Below are positions 34,292 to 46,954 of a DNA stretch of 64,000 nucleotides, in pieces. Source of the DNA: Avena insularis. Taxonomy: Eukaryota; Streptophyta; Magnoliopsida; Poales; Poaceae. The notes below the pieces were generated by a model. It did not search any database, was not told where the DNA came from, and saw only the letters and a program-made list of their open reading frames with translations. The stretch lies in the NCBI GenBank assembly GCA_023614405.1, contig CM042685.1, forward strand, positions 233,471,661-233,535,660. The letters are read 5' to 3'. The translations under genes and the position numbers were made by a program. Position 1 is the stretch's first letter. Every line of letters starts with the position of its first letter.

Positions 34292-35790
34292 CGATACGTC
34301 CAATTTGCATCACCATTCTATATCATAATTTGCCTCTATTCATTGATATATTCCTTATTAAGAGGTGTTACTTATGTCTTTTTATCTGTTTTTGCATGTT
34401 GGATGATTCTTTGATGATGAACTGCCGGAGTCAGGATTCTGATGGATAAAGAGGTGTTTTGATGCAATTTCATGAAGATCCGAAAAATACCAGAAAATTT
34501 ATGGAAAATCATATTTTCCCAGAAGACGAAGAAAGCCAGAAGGGGAGGCGGAGATGGGCCATAGGGGGCCCACACACCCCGGCGCAGGCCACCCCTAGGC
34601 CGCGCCAACGGGGGGTGTGGCCCACCTATGGCTCCGCCCTCTCGCCTATATCTTCCCCTCGAAACCCTAATACACGGCGAGCAACCACAGAAAGATTCCG
34701 CCGCCTCTGCGGGGCGGAAAACACCGAGAGAGAAAAAGCTCTCCGGCAGACATATTTCTGCCGGGGAAATTCCTTCCCGGAGAGGGGAGATCGTCGCCAT
34801 AAACACCATCATCAAGATAGACTTCATCAGGATCATCATCATCATCCACACCATCATCTCCACCAGCACCATCATCACCACTCCATCCCGCTGTAACAAT
34901 TGTGTTGAAAACATGCATAGTTAGTAGGGGAAACTTTCCTGATGTTGATTACTATTGTAGTTGATGCTTGTGAGTGGAACCATTGGATTATTGTTTATGT
35001 TCAGATTGTTATCCATCACCATATCATCTTTGATCTTGATCCATATGATGTGTTGTGAGTAGTTCTTTTAGTTATTAAGGACATGGGAGAAGTCATGTTG
35101 TTAGTAGTGGATTTGTGTTGAGATATTATTCAATGGTTTAGTATTTAAGTTGTGGTGCTATTCTTCTAGTGGTGTCATGTGAATGTTGACTACATGATAC
35201 TTCACCATTTATGGGCCTAGGGGGATGCATTGTGTATTTGGATACTAATCGTGGGGTTGCCGGAGTGACAGAAACCTGATCCCCCGTTTGGACACCATTG
35301 CACAAGGGAGCGTAGGATCTTAGAGTTTAAGGCTGTGGTTAGGTTTATATCTTAATTGCTTTTCTATAGTTGCGGATGCTTGCAGGGGGTTTAATCACAA
35401 GTATGTATTAGTCCAAGTAAGGTCGGTACATTAGCACAGGTTCACCCACACAACACTTACAACACCAAACAAGACTACTCAGCTATTTGAAGCGAAAGCA
35501 CTTGACGGAATTCCCATGTGTCCTTGAGAACGTTTGGTCCTTATAAGTATTTCCACCGGCTTTTCCTTTTCTAAGAAAGGATTGGGCCACTTGTTGTAGT
35601 TATTCGTTGTCTTTATTTCTTGCACTTTGTTTCTTTGCTTTATCAGAAAACCCCTAAAAATCTGTTTGCTAAGTATTTACAGAGATTTCCTGCTCCATAC
35701 CACTAGTCAACACCTTCTGCTCCTCGTTGGGATCGACACTCCTATTTATCGAAAATGCTATGATACACCCCCTATACTTGTGGGTCATCA
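34292..35790 (+). mobile_element. Solo LTR of an Athila-like family
   Basis: Target duplication GACAC lies at 34287-34291 and 35791-35795. The left terminus reads CGATACGTCCAATTTGCATC, i.e. TG changed to CG, and the right terminus is CTTGTGGGTCATCA. Length is 1499 bp with a GC-rich centre at 34540-34800. No internal region or second LTR is present, so it arose by LTR-LTR recombination. The minus-strand frame 34372-34914 and plus frame 34459-34896 are LTR sequence, not genes. Confidence 0.88.
34806..34882. repeat. CAT/CAC trinucleotide-rich tract
   Basis: An imperfect run of ATC, CAT and CAC triplets inside the solo LTR. It explains the His-rich reading on the plus strand and the Asp/Met-rich reading on the other. 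Confidence 0.75.
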
Positions 35791-35997
35791 GACACCCGCA
35801 AAGCCACTTATGCAATACAAGTTACATGTTGAGCGTGGAGCAAGTCTCATGAACGATGTCATGTAAGGTTAGCCCGAGCCGCTTCATCCCACTATCCCGC
35901 AAGATGTAAAGTACACAAAAAGCAATCGACAACAAAAGCATCAATGCCCACAATAAATATTGTGTTCTACTCGTGCAACAGATCTACGCATAGATAT

Positions 35998-36010
35998 GGC
36001 TCTGATACCA
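35998..36010 (-). other. Primer-binding site of the Copia element
   Basis: The plus strand reads GGCTCTGATACCA, i.e. TGGTATCAGAGCC on the minus strand, one base after the LTR end. It is a good match to initiator Met-tRNA as usual in Angela/BARE elements. Confidence 0.88.
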
Positions 36011-36011
36011 C

Positions 36012-37905
36012 TGTAGGGGTTCGTAGCATGGAAAACAAAAAAATTCTACCGCATGAACACACAAAAGCCAAGATCTAATCTACTAGATCGGTGCAACGAG
36101 ATTGAAGAGTACTAAACCTCGAAGATCCAAAGCGTTTAGCGAGATACGAATCTCTCGTGGGTGATGTAGTCGTTCACTTGCCGATCTCAAGATCGCGAAG
36201 ACGATCCTTTCGGCGCCGTGTTCCGGCAGCGTTCCCGCAGTCGGTCACACGTTCGGTACTCGATGAAGACCTTCCTCTCCCTTGTTCCAACAGGCAGCAG
36301 AGGTTGTAGATCTCCTCTCAATTCCAGCAGCACGACAGCATGGTAGTGAAACAGAGGAGTAGATCTCGCAGAGCTTCGCCTAAGCCGGAGCGAGTTATGG
36401 TGGAGTAGAGAGGCCTTGGCAACGAGGGTTTAGAGGCCAAGGGGTGCAGGTGGCCGACGGCTAGAGGGCTAGGCAGCAACGACTTGGAGGAGCTCTAGGG
36501 CGGCGGTGACTTGGGAGGCGCAGTCGGCCTAGGGTTTGGTGGTGTAGAGCAAGGGGTGCCCCTCCCCTCCTTTTATGGGAGGGAGAGGCGGAAAGGGGGA
36601 GGGGAGTCCTCCCCCAAATGCTCTTCATGGCCGACGGCAAGGGAGGGAGGGGAAACCTTCCTCCACTAGGTTTCCTCCTCTCCCTCCACTTGGGTTGACT
36701 TTCAATGTTGAGATTTGACTTTTCAAATTGGAGTTTGACTATTCAAACTAGAGTTTGATTATTTCTTTTCCCATTGACCAGCCAAGTGACCTAGGACATG
36801 ATGCAACCATTCCACATTGGTATGACACATTCATGTACCCTTCCTACTCTAGAGTGGTGGACCTTCTAGACCCTTCTAGAATATTCCGGTGAAAACACCG
36901 AAAACATTTCCGAACCCCGAAATTGGACTTTCTTTATATGAATCTCATTCTCCGGACCATTCCGGGTCTCCTCGTGATTTTTTGGATCCAATCCGAGACT
37001 CCGAACAACATTTGATCTCCAACTCATTACCTATCTACTAAACAACATCGAATCCTTAAGTGTGTCTCCCCACGGTTCGTGAATTATGCAGACATGATCG
37101 AGACACTTCTCCGATCAATAACCAATAGAGGAATCTGGAAATTCATATGGCTCCCACATATTTCTACTATTACTTCGTGATCAATGAACCATTTACATAT
37201 GATACCAATTTCCCTTTGTCTCGCGATACTTTACTTATCCGTGGTTTGATCGTCAGTATCTCCACATACCTAATTCAACCTTGTTACCGATAAGTACTCT
37301 TTACTCATTCATGTGATATGTGATCCCTTGTGATCCAGTCGCATGCTTGCAAGATAATTGGATGACATTCCACCGAGAGGGCCCAGAGTATATCTATCTG
37401 TCATATGGATGAACAGATCCCACTCTTGATCCATGTGCCTCAACACATACTTTCACAATAATCAATGCCACCTTTATAACCACCTAGTTATGAAGTGGTG
37501 TTTGATGTCATCAAAGCATCAATCCGATGATGGTGATTAACATGATCTCATGGTCGAAGGATTTAGGTTACTATGTATTTGAAAGCTTATAGCAAACAAA
37601 CTATTGAATGACTTGATCTTATGCTACGCTTAACTATAGCAGTGTGTCCATCACATCATTCTCCCAATGATATGATCTTGTTATTAATAACATCCAATGT
37701 TCATGATTAGGAAACCATAATCATCTATCAATCAACAAGCTAGTATTGCAAGAGGCTTACTAGGTACTCTTACATGTTTACAAATCACACAAGTATTAAT
37801 GTTTACGGTTAATACAATTATAGCATGGTATGTAAACATTTATCAAAAACACAAAGATATAATAAAAACTACTTTTATTATTGCCTCTTGGGCATATCTC
37901 CAACA
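36012..37905 (-). repeat. 5' LTR of the Copia element
   Basis: It is 1894 bp, TGTTGGAGATATGCCC (37905 inward) to CCCCTACA (36012). A TATA-like CCCATAAAAGG on the minus strand lies at about 36568-36580. The partner 3' LTR has been lost, so no LTR-based age can be taken from this element. Confidence 0.88.
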
Positions 37906-39597
37906 TCTAGAGATTGTCATTCTTGTTTGTTGGATTCTACATGTCGTTATGTTTCCAACAAAATTGGTTTCATCTCGTTTGGAGTTAGGATGCGAAAGTT
38001 ATTGTAGTTTTGGTTTCTGGAGTTTCCCTGACCGGAAGTTTCGGCTAGCCACCGGTAGTACCGCTATGACATTTTGCCACCGGTAGTTTCGGTGGAAGAT
38101 TCGGTTCTTCTTCCGCTCACGTACTGTATCCTCTCTGTCTGGTTCGTTGTATTTGATGAAATTTGGATCGGAAGTTAAGGCGGTAGTACGACCCTCGCCA
38201 GAAGTTCCGGCCAGTCACCGGAAGTACCACTTGGGCATAATTGCTGCCAGTAGTACCGTGTGAAATTCCGGATCCAATTCCGCTCGCATACTGTAACCTA
38301 TCTGTTTTATGTGCTCTATTTGTCGGAACTTTGGTCGGAACTTCTGGTAGTAGTACCGTTCTCATCGGAAGTTCTGGTGGACCGGCGGAAGTCCTGGCCA
38401 GGGTCATTTTTTTCTTTCGCATCGCTGTTTTCTGACCGTTGGCTGAGTGTCACCAAAAATTCTGGCTTCCCACCGGAAGTTCCGGCCAAGGCCGTGAATG
38501 CCCATAACGGGCAAATCTGAGAGCCCTTTAAAAGGGTCTCCTCTGCCCCTTCGTGGGCAACAACTCTTTTATTGGTTCTTGGCTTTCTGTCTCTCCTCCA
38601 TTGTTGACCTTGAAGAGCTTTCCCTCTCCCCTTCCCCCTCCTATGATTCTTGCATCTTTTTGAGGGATTTGAGAGAGGAGATCTAGATCTACAACCCCCA
38701 AGCCAAATCCCTTCTTTGTGAAGGAATCATTGGGATCTAGATCTTGGAGAGTTTTGTGTTCTCCTCTTGTGTTCTTCCTCCCTTATTCCCCCAATAACTT
38801 TTTTAGCTTTGTTGGAATTTGGGAGAGAAGGACTTGCCCTTGCATTTGTTGCATAGGTTTGAGTTCTCCATGGAGATTCAGCGAGTACAAGCTTGTGGGC
38901 TTGTTACTCTTGGGTTCTTGGAACCCTAGACGGTTGTGTGGTTAGAGTGTTGACCTTTTGTGGTCTTTGTTGCCTGTTGTGGATTTGATGCCTTTTGTGG
39001 CTTTGTATTTGGGAGCCTCCAATTGAGTTGTGGATATAGCCCAAACTTGTACGGGTTTTGGTGACCGCCCTCAAGTGTCCCTTAGTGGATCCTGAGTAGG
39101 CCTTTGTGGTGATCTCATGGGAGAATAGGATGAGCCTTTTGTGGCGCCGGTAAGTTGCGTCCCTTCACATCCGGGGTGAGGCCTTGTGTGGTGTTGGGTG
39201 AGCATCGATCCACCACACCCCGAGGTGAGACGTTTGTGGCATTCAGAGATCATTGCGCCATCGCACCTCTCCAACTGAGACGTAGCTTATTTGGAAGTGA
39301 ACTTAAAGAAAAAAATCATCGTCTCCGCGTCCATCGGTTATCTCTCAACCGAGAGCTTTACTTATGTACTTTACCTTGTGATAGCCTTCATGCTTGAAGT
39401 TTTATATCTTGCTATCACCTTGTTGCTTGTATTGGTTAGCATAGGTTGTTGGTGCACTTAGGTGAACCTAGTGGTTAGGTTTTGTGCTTAATAAATTAAA
39501 CATTAGTTTTATTCCACATTTATTTTAGACTAAACTGTAATAATTTTAAAAGCCTCTTCACCACCCCCCTCTAGGCGACGTCCTTTGCACCTTTCAG
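37906..39597 (+). mobile_element. Partial Copia-type LTR with repeated CCGGAAGTTCC-like words
   Basis: The right end reads CCACCCCCCTCTAGGCGACG...CCTTTCA (39597), a terminus I associate with large Triticeae Copia LTRs such as Maximus. The left end is cut by the Copia LTR at 37905. The stretch 38020-38490 contains about eleven variants of ACCGGAAGTTCCGGC or CGGTAGTACCG. No coding content is recognised. The target site on the right cannot be checked because the left end is missing. Confidence 0.6.
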
Positions 39598-40630
39598 CGG
39601 TACTGTGATATGAAGCGGCCCGAACTGACCTTACACGTAATGTTACGCGAGACTGGTTCCATTCTCAACATACGGCTGGCACTGTACAAGTGTCTCGTGG
39701 TTGTATGTGTCTCTCACAATAGTTGATATAGAATCTACAAAGGAAGGCCCCACAAGGGGTGTAGTATAAACAACTATTGTATCTATGTTGTGGCTGGAAG
39801 TTCGTAGGTAGAAGCGTTCTATTGCGAAAGCCTTAACAACCACGTAAAATCTGCAATAGATAAAGTAGATGCGTCTAACTTATGTTGCGGGGAGGGCTTT
39901 GTGATGTGATATGGTTAATTCGTGAATGAGGTAAGGTAGTTTACTATTCCTATTGCTAAGTAGTATAGTAATAGTCATCGCGATGATGAACGACAAGACT
40001 GGTGGCATCGTGGACTTGGCGCGAAGCTGGAGGCCTGATGGAGATCATGTTGGTGCACTTGATGGAGATCATGGAGCAAGAAGACAACCATGTCATGTCA
40101 CATTATGATTATATGATTTAATCTTTGTGTGCATCCTATTTTGAGTGCTGGTATAAGATACACAACGGTAGCACCTAAATAGGATGATCCCTAAACGTAA
40201 TTCCAATAAAAGTGTTCCCCTAGTGTGCACCACTAAAAAAGTTCCTTTTTATGAAGCCGGCCGTGACGATCGGGGGCTATACATATCTACGTTTGCATAC
40301 AGTGGGTGCAAGAAAGGTTACACATCAATACACACTAGTTATAATTGGCGAACCTAGCATGTACAGACATGGCCTCGGAACACAAGAGATCGAAAGATCG
40401 AGCATGAGTCACATGGATGATGTGATTGACATTGGAGAATGTCTACCCTGGCAGCTGCATCAAAGGCCGTGATGATCAGGGATGATGTGGTGTAAAGGGA
40501 TCGTGTGATCACTTAAATTGGTGTTAGGTGACAATTTGAGTGGGATCCTATTTTGTTAAATATGGTTACAAATTGACTCCTTCAATTATGAACTTAAGTC
40601 TAAGTCCTTTTTGCAAATATCTTGTAGAAT

Positions 40631-41271
40631 ATGGCCATCCCCTTAGTTCTCAACTCCTTTGGTCTGTTTATGGATGGGGAGAAACTTAAGCTAGATGGGT
40701 CAAATTTCACTAACTAGTACCAATGCCTCAGAAGGGTCCTCATAGAAAAGAATCTCCTCTATGTCCTTCGTGAATCCCTGGAAGATTTCCTCGATGAATC
40801 TGACAGAAATGAAGATGCGACTCTTCGTGACCACCGAGAGAAGTTTATGATAGTCAAGTACACCATCATTCATGCAATAGAACCTGGCTTGAGAGTACCC
40901 TTCCATGAAATCGACACATATGATATGCTCGATGTAAGAGTATGTTCCCAACCGAGGAAAGATGCATGAAATATGAGTATGTACAAGACTTTGTCTCCAT
41001 AAGGATGGAGGAGAACTCAAGCTTGGATAGCCACCTATACACCATGGAAAGGCTCCATGAACCTCTTCAGGATGCTATAGGCGAAGTGTTGACTGAATGC
41101 CTTGCAATAGATGGGGTGATGCGTTCGCTCCCTCCTAGTTACAAGGAAATCATCAAGGACCAGATCGTGACGGGGATTCCGAATACCTTTCGCGAGGTCA
41201 TAGCCAATCTAAGGACTATCAAGGTCGAACCCAAAGTTGGGAATGATGTCAACGGAGAAGGTATATATTAA
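40631..41271 (+). pseudogene. Decayed Copia gag (UBN2-type)
   Basis: ATG at 40631 starts MAIPLVLNSFGLFMDGEKL. KLDGSNFTN is followed by a TAG where Trp would be expected, and the frame continues YQCLRRVLIEKNLLYVL to about 40970. It then shifts to the frame 40942-41271 (MEENSSLDSHLYTMERL, MRSLPPSYKEIIKDQI). These are the hallmarks of the N-terminal and central parts of Copia gag. No zinc knuckle or protease follows. Probably a non-autonomous family that kept only gag. Confidence 0.7.
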
Positions 41272-43370
41272 TATACAAGTTATAAATGTTTTCGTGAAAC
41301 ACTTGTGCAGTTTTAAGTATTGGATACTTACCCCTGGTTTATTTGAAATCAAGACACTCTGCATTAGCTATGGATGGAACGAGGTCTTGATGACATGATG
41401 ACACCAAACAATCTGGTTGAAGGCCTAAAGCACTCGTGCCCTTGAAATTTATCATTAGGATTAGAAGATTTGAATAAAGCTCTATAATCGAGTTTGTGAA
41501 CCATGCAAGTGTGTGTTTCTTATTGCGAGACGGTTATTCATATTAATGAGAAACAATCAATTGTTCCTTTTTTATGAATGATTTCTTTTATGATTCACAT
41601 TGAAGTTGCAAATAAGTTATTCTAGTCCTTAATCCACATGATAATAAAGTATTTGTAAAAGTATGAAAAATTGCCAAGAGATATCCAAGTGTGAATCTAA
41701 AATAGTTTGAATTGTTCAAAGGTTTTCAGATTCAAAGTAGATATAGAATTAACAAGAATGTCGAAGTCTTGGCGATTTGAACTGAATGACTTCAAATTTG
41801 AGTTAATGGCAATGTGTCATATAAGGACTTGTGAAAAACACTTTCACAAATTATGGTGATTGGACTAATCAAATAGTTTTAGTATGTCTAATGCAACATA
41901 ATCATGATGTATAAGATACATGTGGTCTATAGTAAATTCCAAAGGGATTAACGTTAGATATTAGAGCTATATATTTAAATAGCAAACACTCAATGAAAAA
42001 TTAGGAACATCTAAAGATTCGTGGAAACAACAACATATGAGATATGTCAAGCTCGAGTTTTTGGAGATTTTGAATAGTTGAAGTCGTGGAGAATAGTAAG
42101 TATTTGTAGAGTGTTATTAGTAAGACTATGAACATGAATTTCAACTAATACCCAGAAAGTACAAAGGTTTTTTGTCGTAGTGGGGTACTTATTTGAGAAA
42201 GTTTTTTCTCATGGAAGTGTTAGTGGAAGGACATAAGTGTAAGCTAAGGTTTGAACTTACCTCCGAATTGTAAGAATGTAAAACAGAATATGTTCCGGGG
42301 ACAACTTTACAAATAGAGGGAAACGATAATGATGTGATCATAAATGTTTCAGCTAATACTTTAAAGAAGTAGGACTCAAGTCTTCATTCTGCCCCTTGCA
42401 GAATTTCATTCTTGATTCACTTGACTTATTATTGGAATAAGGCATACCTATGAACTACAAAGAAAGCATGATGGACCTAAATACATGAAAATGACTAAGA
42501 GTCATGGAATCCCAAATTACGTAACATTTGAGATTGTGAAGTAAAGAGTTACTTGATCTCATTAAGTAATGGGGATTACTTAATCCTTCCCATTAAACTG
42601 CAAAAGGTTGAAAGGATGGAAGTAAAACTTAGAAGAAAGACATAAATGGTCGATTTGTCATAAAGTTGTTATGACAAATGCTTAATGTTTGTTGGATTGA
42701 ATCAGCAGATAAGTCCAATTTGCAAATTGGCTAAGAACTGTTCAAAACTGCAAAGTCTTCAAAGAGTATGAAGAAAAGGGTTGTAACTGGTACAATAGGT
42801 AGATTTTGATCAATCAGGAATTTTTGAAGTCCTGTAATAGAAATTCTTGTTTTGATACAAGATCAAAGCATTTTGGATTTGCCAAGATCGTCGAGAGGGA
42901 TTCTAAATTGAGTGGGAGCTAAGAAGTTTTCCCAATGAAATATGTGTTCGACATATTTGAGTGGAAGATGAGTGACATCCTGAAACATCAGATATTGTTG
43001 ATATATCTGAATGGAAGCAAAAACAATGTTCTTGAATATGTGGTTGACATATTGGTGAACAATGCGCTGGGTAGTGGAAATGATTGGATTATTTAGGTGA
43101 AATTGGACATAACATGACCCATGTTCTTAGTTGTGAAGAACAGAGATTCTAGAATGATTCCTGAGCTAACCACTGAATCATAGTTTAGCGCAAAGGAAGC
43201 ATGGTAAAAATCAAAGTTGCAAGGGTTGCACTTCGATTGAAACTATAAATATATAGAAGTATAAAGGATACTTCAAAATTAGTAAGTATAATTTTGGTAT
43301 GGAGAAAGTTTGACTTTCGACTATGTGTGTTTATAGTTAAACATGACATCTTGCAAAATCCAGATTGTTT
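41272..43370. other. Non-coding interior of the gag-only Copia-like element
   Basis: About 2.1 kb, AT-rich and full of stops in all frames. No RT or integrase motif was found. Nothing else recognised. Confidence 0.5.
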
Positions 43371-43375
43371 GGTAG

Positions 43376-43928
43376 TGACGAGGTTTAATCTCGTGAATGC
43401 CCATTGTTATGGACTTGGGTTTTGGAGAAGATGGGGATGCTGGAGATTATGGAACGGTTAGCAAACAAACAACACGGGGACACGAGGTTTACCCAGGTTT
43501 AGGCCCCCGGAGGGAAAACCCTACTCCTGCTTGTCTGCTCTTGATTACGGCGGAACCAAAGGTTACAGGGGTGCTCAGATGCAATCTGGCGTGGAGGTAT
43601 GTATGCGGTGGTATGATGTGCGGATCTGTAGAGATATTGTGGTCTAGTCTATCGGGGGTAGCGTAATCTGTCCTCTTCGTTGGACCCTCCTAGCCTTTAT
43701 ATATGGGGAGGCTAGGTCTCGGGTGCCAATACGATTTGGTTACAAGTTGTATTCAAACTCTAGTCTTGAGCTTTCCTTGTCTTGTGCGCTTGGGAGTCCG
43801 TGTCCATATGGATTTGAACCAGCCGAACCGTCATAGGCGTCCTGGACCCTGGCAGGTCGTCGAGTGGGCCTTCCATCGGCTGGACCAGGTAGGCTAACAT
43901 CGGGTACCCGTAGGGTATAACCATGTCA
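43376..43928 (-). repeat. 3' LTR of the 43376-47507 element
   Basis: On the plus strand it runs TGACGAGGTTTAATCTCG to GGTATAACCATGTCA. The reverse-strand TATA box appears as CTTTATATATGG near 43694. Confidence 0.9.
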
Positions 43929-44504
43929 GTAGCCCCTGAGTGTTCAGTCGAATCGTAGATTCGGCTGAGGACTCTTCAATCTTTCGGGTGCAGCTATCTC
44001 TGTTTACTAGAGGATGATTTGAGTGTGTAGGGATTGTTGATGCGTGTGCCTGACTCTCCCGACGGATCAGGGTCAGTTAACTGTCTTAGGACAAAACAAC
44101 ATGATCTTCTTCAGATTCGAGTCCCTCGACTTGAACCCGGAACAGATGCTGGCGTAATTCGACTCAGGCCGTTGAGGGCTTACAGGAGTAGAATCCCAGT
44201 AGTTTTAAATGATGTACCCAACGCGTCCGTCGGGATTTTTCATCGCGTCTGCTGGCACGGATTTTTACTAGCAGAGCGCAGTCGTGTGCGTTGCCAGGCC
44301 TTCAAATGATATCTGTAGGTCTTATCTTTGTGTCGCAGACACAGCATCCAAATGTTTATCACTCCGGAGGTGTTTCGGGTGGCCAAGGAGGATGTTGCTC
44401 ACTTAGCGTTTAATTGGGGCAGAGTTGCCGAAAAGTTTTTGCATGCTGATCCGAAGGATCGCAGTCGAAGAATTCATAGGGTGCGCGACCAGCGCTCCCT
44501 ATGG

Positions 44505-44993
44505 GAGTAGCACCCGAGTGTCTGTTCGAGTCATAGACTCGAGCGGAGACTTTAGTTCAGCTGTTGCTTACTTCAGGTTTGTAGGACACAAATTTTTTCG
44601 GATGCTTGAATCAATCCTCCCTATGGGAGTATCCCCCGAGTCCATAGTGGAGTCATAGACTCGACGTAGGACTCGAAGAATAGATTGTTGGTGTAGTACC
44701 TTAATCGTGCGTCGGGTGCGCGGCCAACGCTCCTGATAGGAGTAGCCCCCGAGTCCTTAGTCGAATCATTGATTCGAGTGAGGAATCGAAGCGTGCCACT
44801 CGAAGATCTTCTGTGTGCGCGATCGGCGCTCCAGTTTGGAGTAGCCCCCGAGTGTCTGACGGAATCGTAGACTCGGGCAGAGACTCGAGTCTTGTATCAT
44901 GGAGTTGTAGTCGGTAATCTCGTGGGCGTGCCGCTGACCCGGAAGTACATCGGGTGCGCGACCAGCACTCCTGATAGGAGTAGCCCTCGAGTG
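44505..44993 (-). repeat. Repeats of GGAGTAGCCCCCGAGT with adjacent dyads
   Basis: Copies at about 44505, 44626, 44739, 44839 and 44978 are 100-140 bp apart, plus the copy beside the LTR at 43929. Most are followed by a near-palindrome of the form GAGTC-TAGACTCGAG. This is the reverse-strand equivalent of the motifs at 23776-24367. Confidence 0.8.
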
Positions 44994-45664
44994 TCTAGTC
45001 TAGTCGCAGACTCGAGTAGAGACTCATGCGAGGAGAAACCACTGACCCGAAAGTGCATCAAGTCAGTGTATCACACATAAGGAGCCAAGAATCGACGTAG
45101 CGGAGTGATGCGGCATTTTAGCCGGAAGGACTCGACGTTACGGATGAAGTTGACACCGTTTCTTCTGTCGAGTGCGCGACCAGCGCCGCTTTTGTCGATG
45201 ATTGATATGATCATCCGAGGAATGCTTCGACTCGGGTCTTGGCGTCTATTGACGTGACTGGCGTTGGTCGACTCCGTTGGAGGACCCGGTAGAATAGCTC
45301 GGCGCATTTGACATCCTTGTAAGCTGTAGAAAACATGAAGAATTGTGAAGTACTTGTATCTTGTAAAGAATATTTACCTTTCGGCTTGTATAGTAAGATT
45401 CTGGTGCCGATCGAGTCGACACTGTTGTATTGTATGCTAGGCCTTTTCGTTAGCCTGATTACCCTTAGTCTCAGTACCTTGCCGAGGCACTCGGAGTTCA
45501 AGGATTGGACGATCAGGCAGAATCAGCTACTCGGGCTATCGTGTTCGAGGTGCTCGAGTGCGTGGAGCCGATGGAACATTAGGTTACTCTAAGAGGTCGC
45601 AACTCCCGAGTGTTTCGAGTGCGAGTTAAAAAGAAATCAGCTCTAAGTAGAGGAAAACTTAGCT

Positions 45665-46235
45665 TTGGTGGTTGTTGACGAGGTGAACGGGTCACGGGAG
45701 TCGAAGTACGGGTTTGTCAGAACCAAAGGATCCCCCAAGCCACCGCAGCCGAAGACCACAGCGGGTCGCGCGACGAAGTCGAAGGAGCCCCGGGTCGCTG
45801 CAGCCGAATACCATAGCAAATCGCTGGAGTCGAAGACTGTAGAAGGTTGCCGGAGTCGAAGACCGTAGCGGCAAGCTGCCGCATCTGAAGATCACAGCGG
45901 GTCACTGAATCGGAGGGAGCCTCCCGAGTGTAAAGTCGACGTGGTCAAGACGGCGTCCGAGAGCCAATATGGCGGACCGGGGTCAACACGGCAGCGGGTC
46001 AAAGCCGATGGCGGCAGTAGTTTGTCGCAATCGAAGATCGCAGAAGGTCGACGTAGTCGAAGGGTGCAGCATGTCGTCTGGGTCGATGGCGGCATTGGGT
46101 CACTGCGGGCGAAGTCGATGTGGTAGCAGATTGCCGGAGCCGATGCGACCGATGAGTTGTGGTCGCGGAAGCCGATACACCCGTCGGGTTGCTGATGTTA
46201 GAGCTGATACAACGGACATGTTGATGTAGCTCGTG
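45665..46235. repeat. Degenerate GTCGAAGACCGCAGCGGGTCGC-type array
   Basis: Imperfect short units built on GTCGAAG, CAGCGGGTC and GCCGGAGTCG words. It corresponds to the array at 22441-23060 in the opposite orientation. Long open frames here on both strands are artefacts of the GC-rich repeat. Confidence 0.6.
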
Positions 46236-46954
46236 AGTGTAAACGATGGGTCGCCAATTGCAATTCGGCCCGCAAAATCTATCAGCAGTCACACGCGTGT
46301 GTTGGACCAGTATATGATGCGCCTCGGTTTTCGATTAAGATTCTTTTTCTTTGATTGATACCCTTTTTCTCTTTTGGTACATGATCAAGTCTCCTGAATA
46401 GAATTTGGCCCCATTGTTTTAACTTGTCATGCTTCCCTGAATGCCTTTTTATTTTGATCGATCTGATGTGTGTATGCTTCGTGGAACCATGCATGCTTCC
46501 GTGATCCAGAAAGAATATGGCCGTCTCATGTAGAAAACAACCAATTGGAATCTTGCTGCAGCTTCTCTATGTCACGTCCGCGGTACGCGGCAAGGTCACA
46601 TGATGGAGCACAGGGACTTGATTCCTTTATATCTGGAAGCGATCGCTGACTTGATTTAGCCTTTCCACGAAGTAGCTTTTGATCTCTCGTTATTTCATGA
46701 ATATGCCGCCGCTTAATTACTATAGAATACACCGACGGCGAGTCGGCCACGCGATCTCGACGTAGATCAGATGCGATGCAGCAGATTTGTTGATGAAGAG
46801 GCTAATCATGCCGATGCCGACGAATCAACCAGAGGAGATCTGGCCAACGTTTGATGATGAGGGATCCTGTCCGGAACACAAGTCGTAGATCGCAGATGAT
46901 GGGACCGTCACGATCGCATAATCAGCATCCCCGATCCCCACGGATGACGCCAAT

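Larger units (their letters stand above)
17419..37905 (-). mobile_element. Angela/BARE-like Copia retrotransposon, truncated and nested into
   Basis: Read on the minus strand the order is 5' LTR (36012-37905), Met-tRNA primer site, leader, gag with CCHC knuckle, protease, integrase and the start of RT. The gag/protease frame is interrupted by the 21149-32547 element and the leader by a solo LTR at 34292-35790. The element ends abruptly near 17419 inside RT, before the YVDD box, so the rest of RT, RNase H and the 3' LTR are missing. The integrase-RT region is present twice in tandem. The LTR start TGTTGGAGATATGCCC and the protein sequence match Angela/BARE/WIS elements of wheat and barley as I remember them. 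Confidence 0.88.

Noticed and set aside
34372..34914. 180-residue minus-strand frame with an acidic Met/Asp tail, and a His-rich plus-strand frame
   Set aside because: They lie wholly inside a solo LTR with perfect target duplications; the unusual composition comes from a CAT/CAC repeat.
44505..44993. Regularly spaced repeats resembling a CRISPR array
   Set aside because: The repeats are imperfect, the spacing is uneven, spacers are similar to each other, no cas genes occur, and the DNA is a plant retrotransposon.
45665..46292. Overlapping open frames on both strands, possible short genes
   Set aside because: They arise from a stop-poor GC-rich degenerate array inside a non-autonomous element, with the same array in a second copy at 22441.
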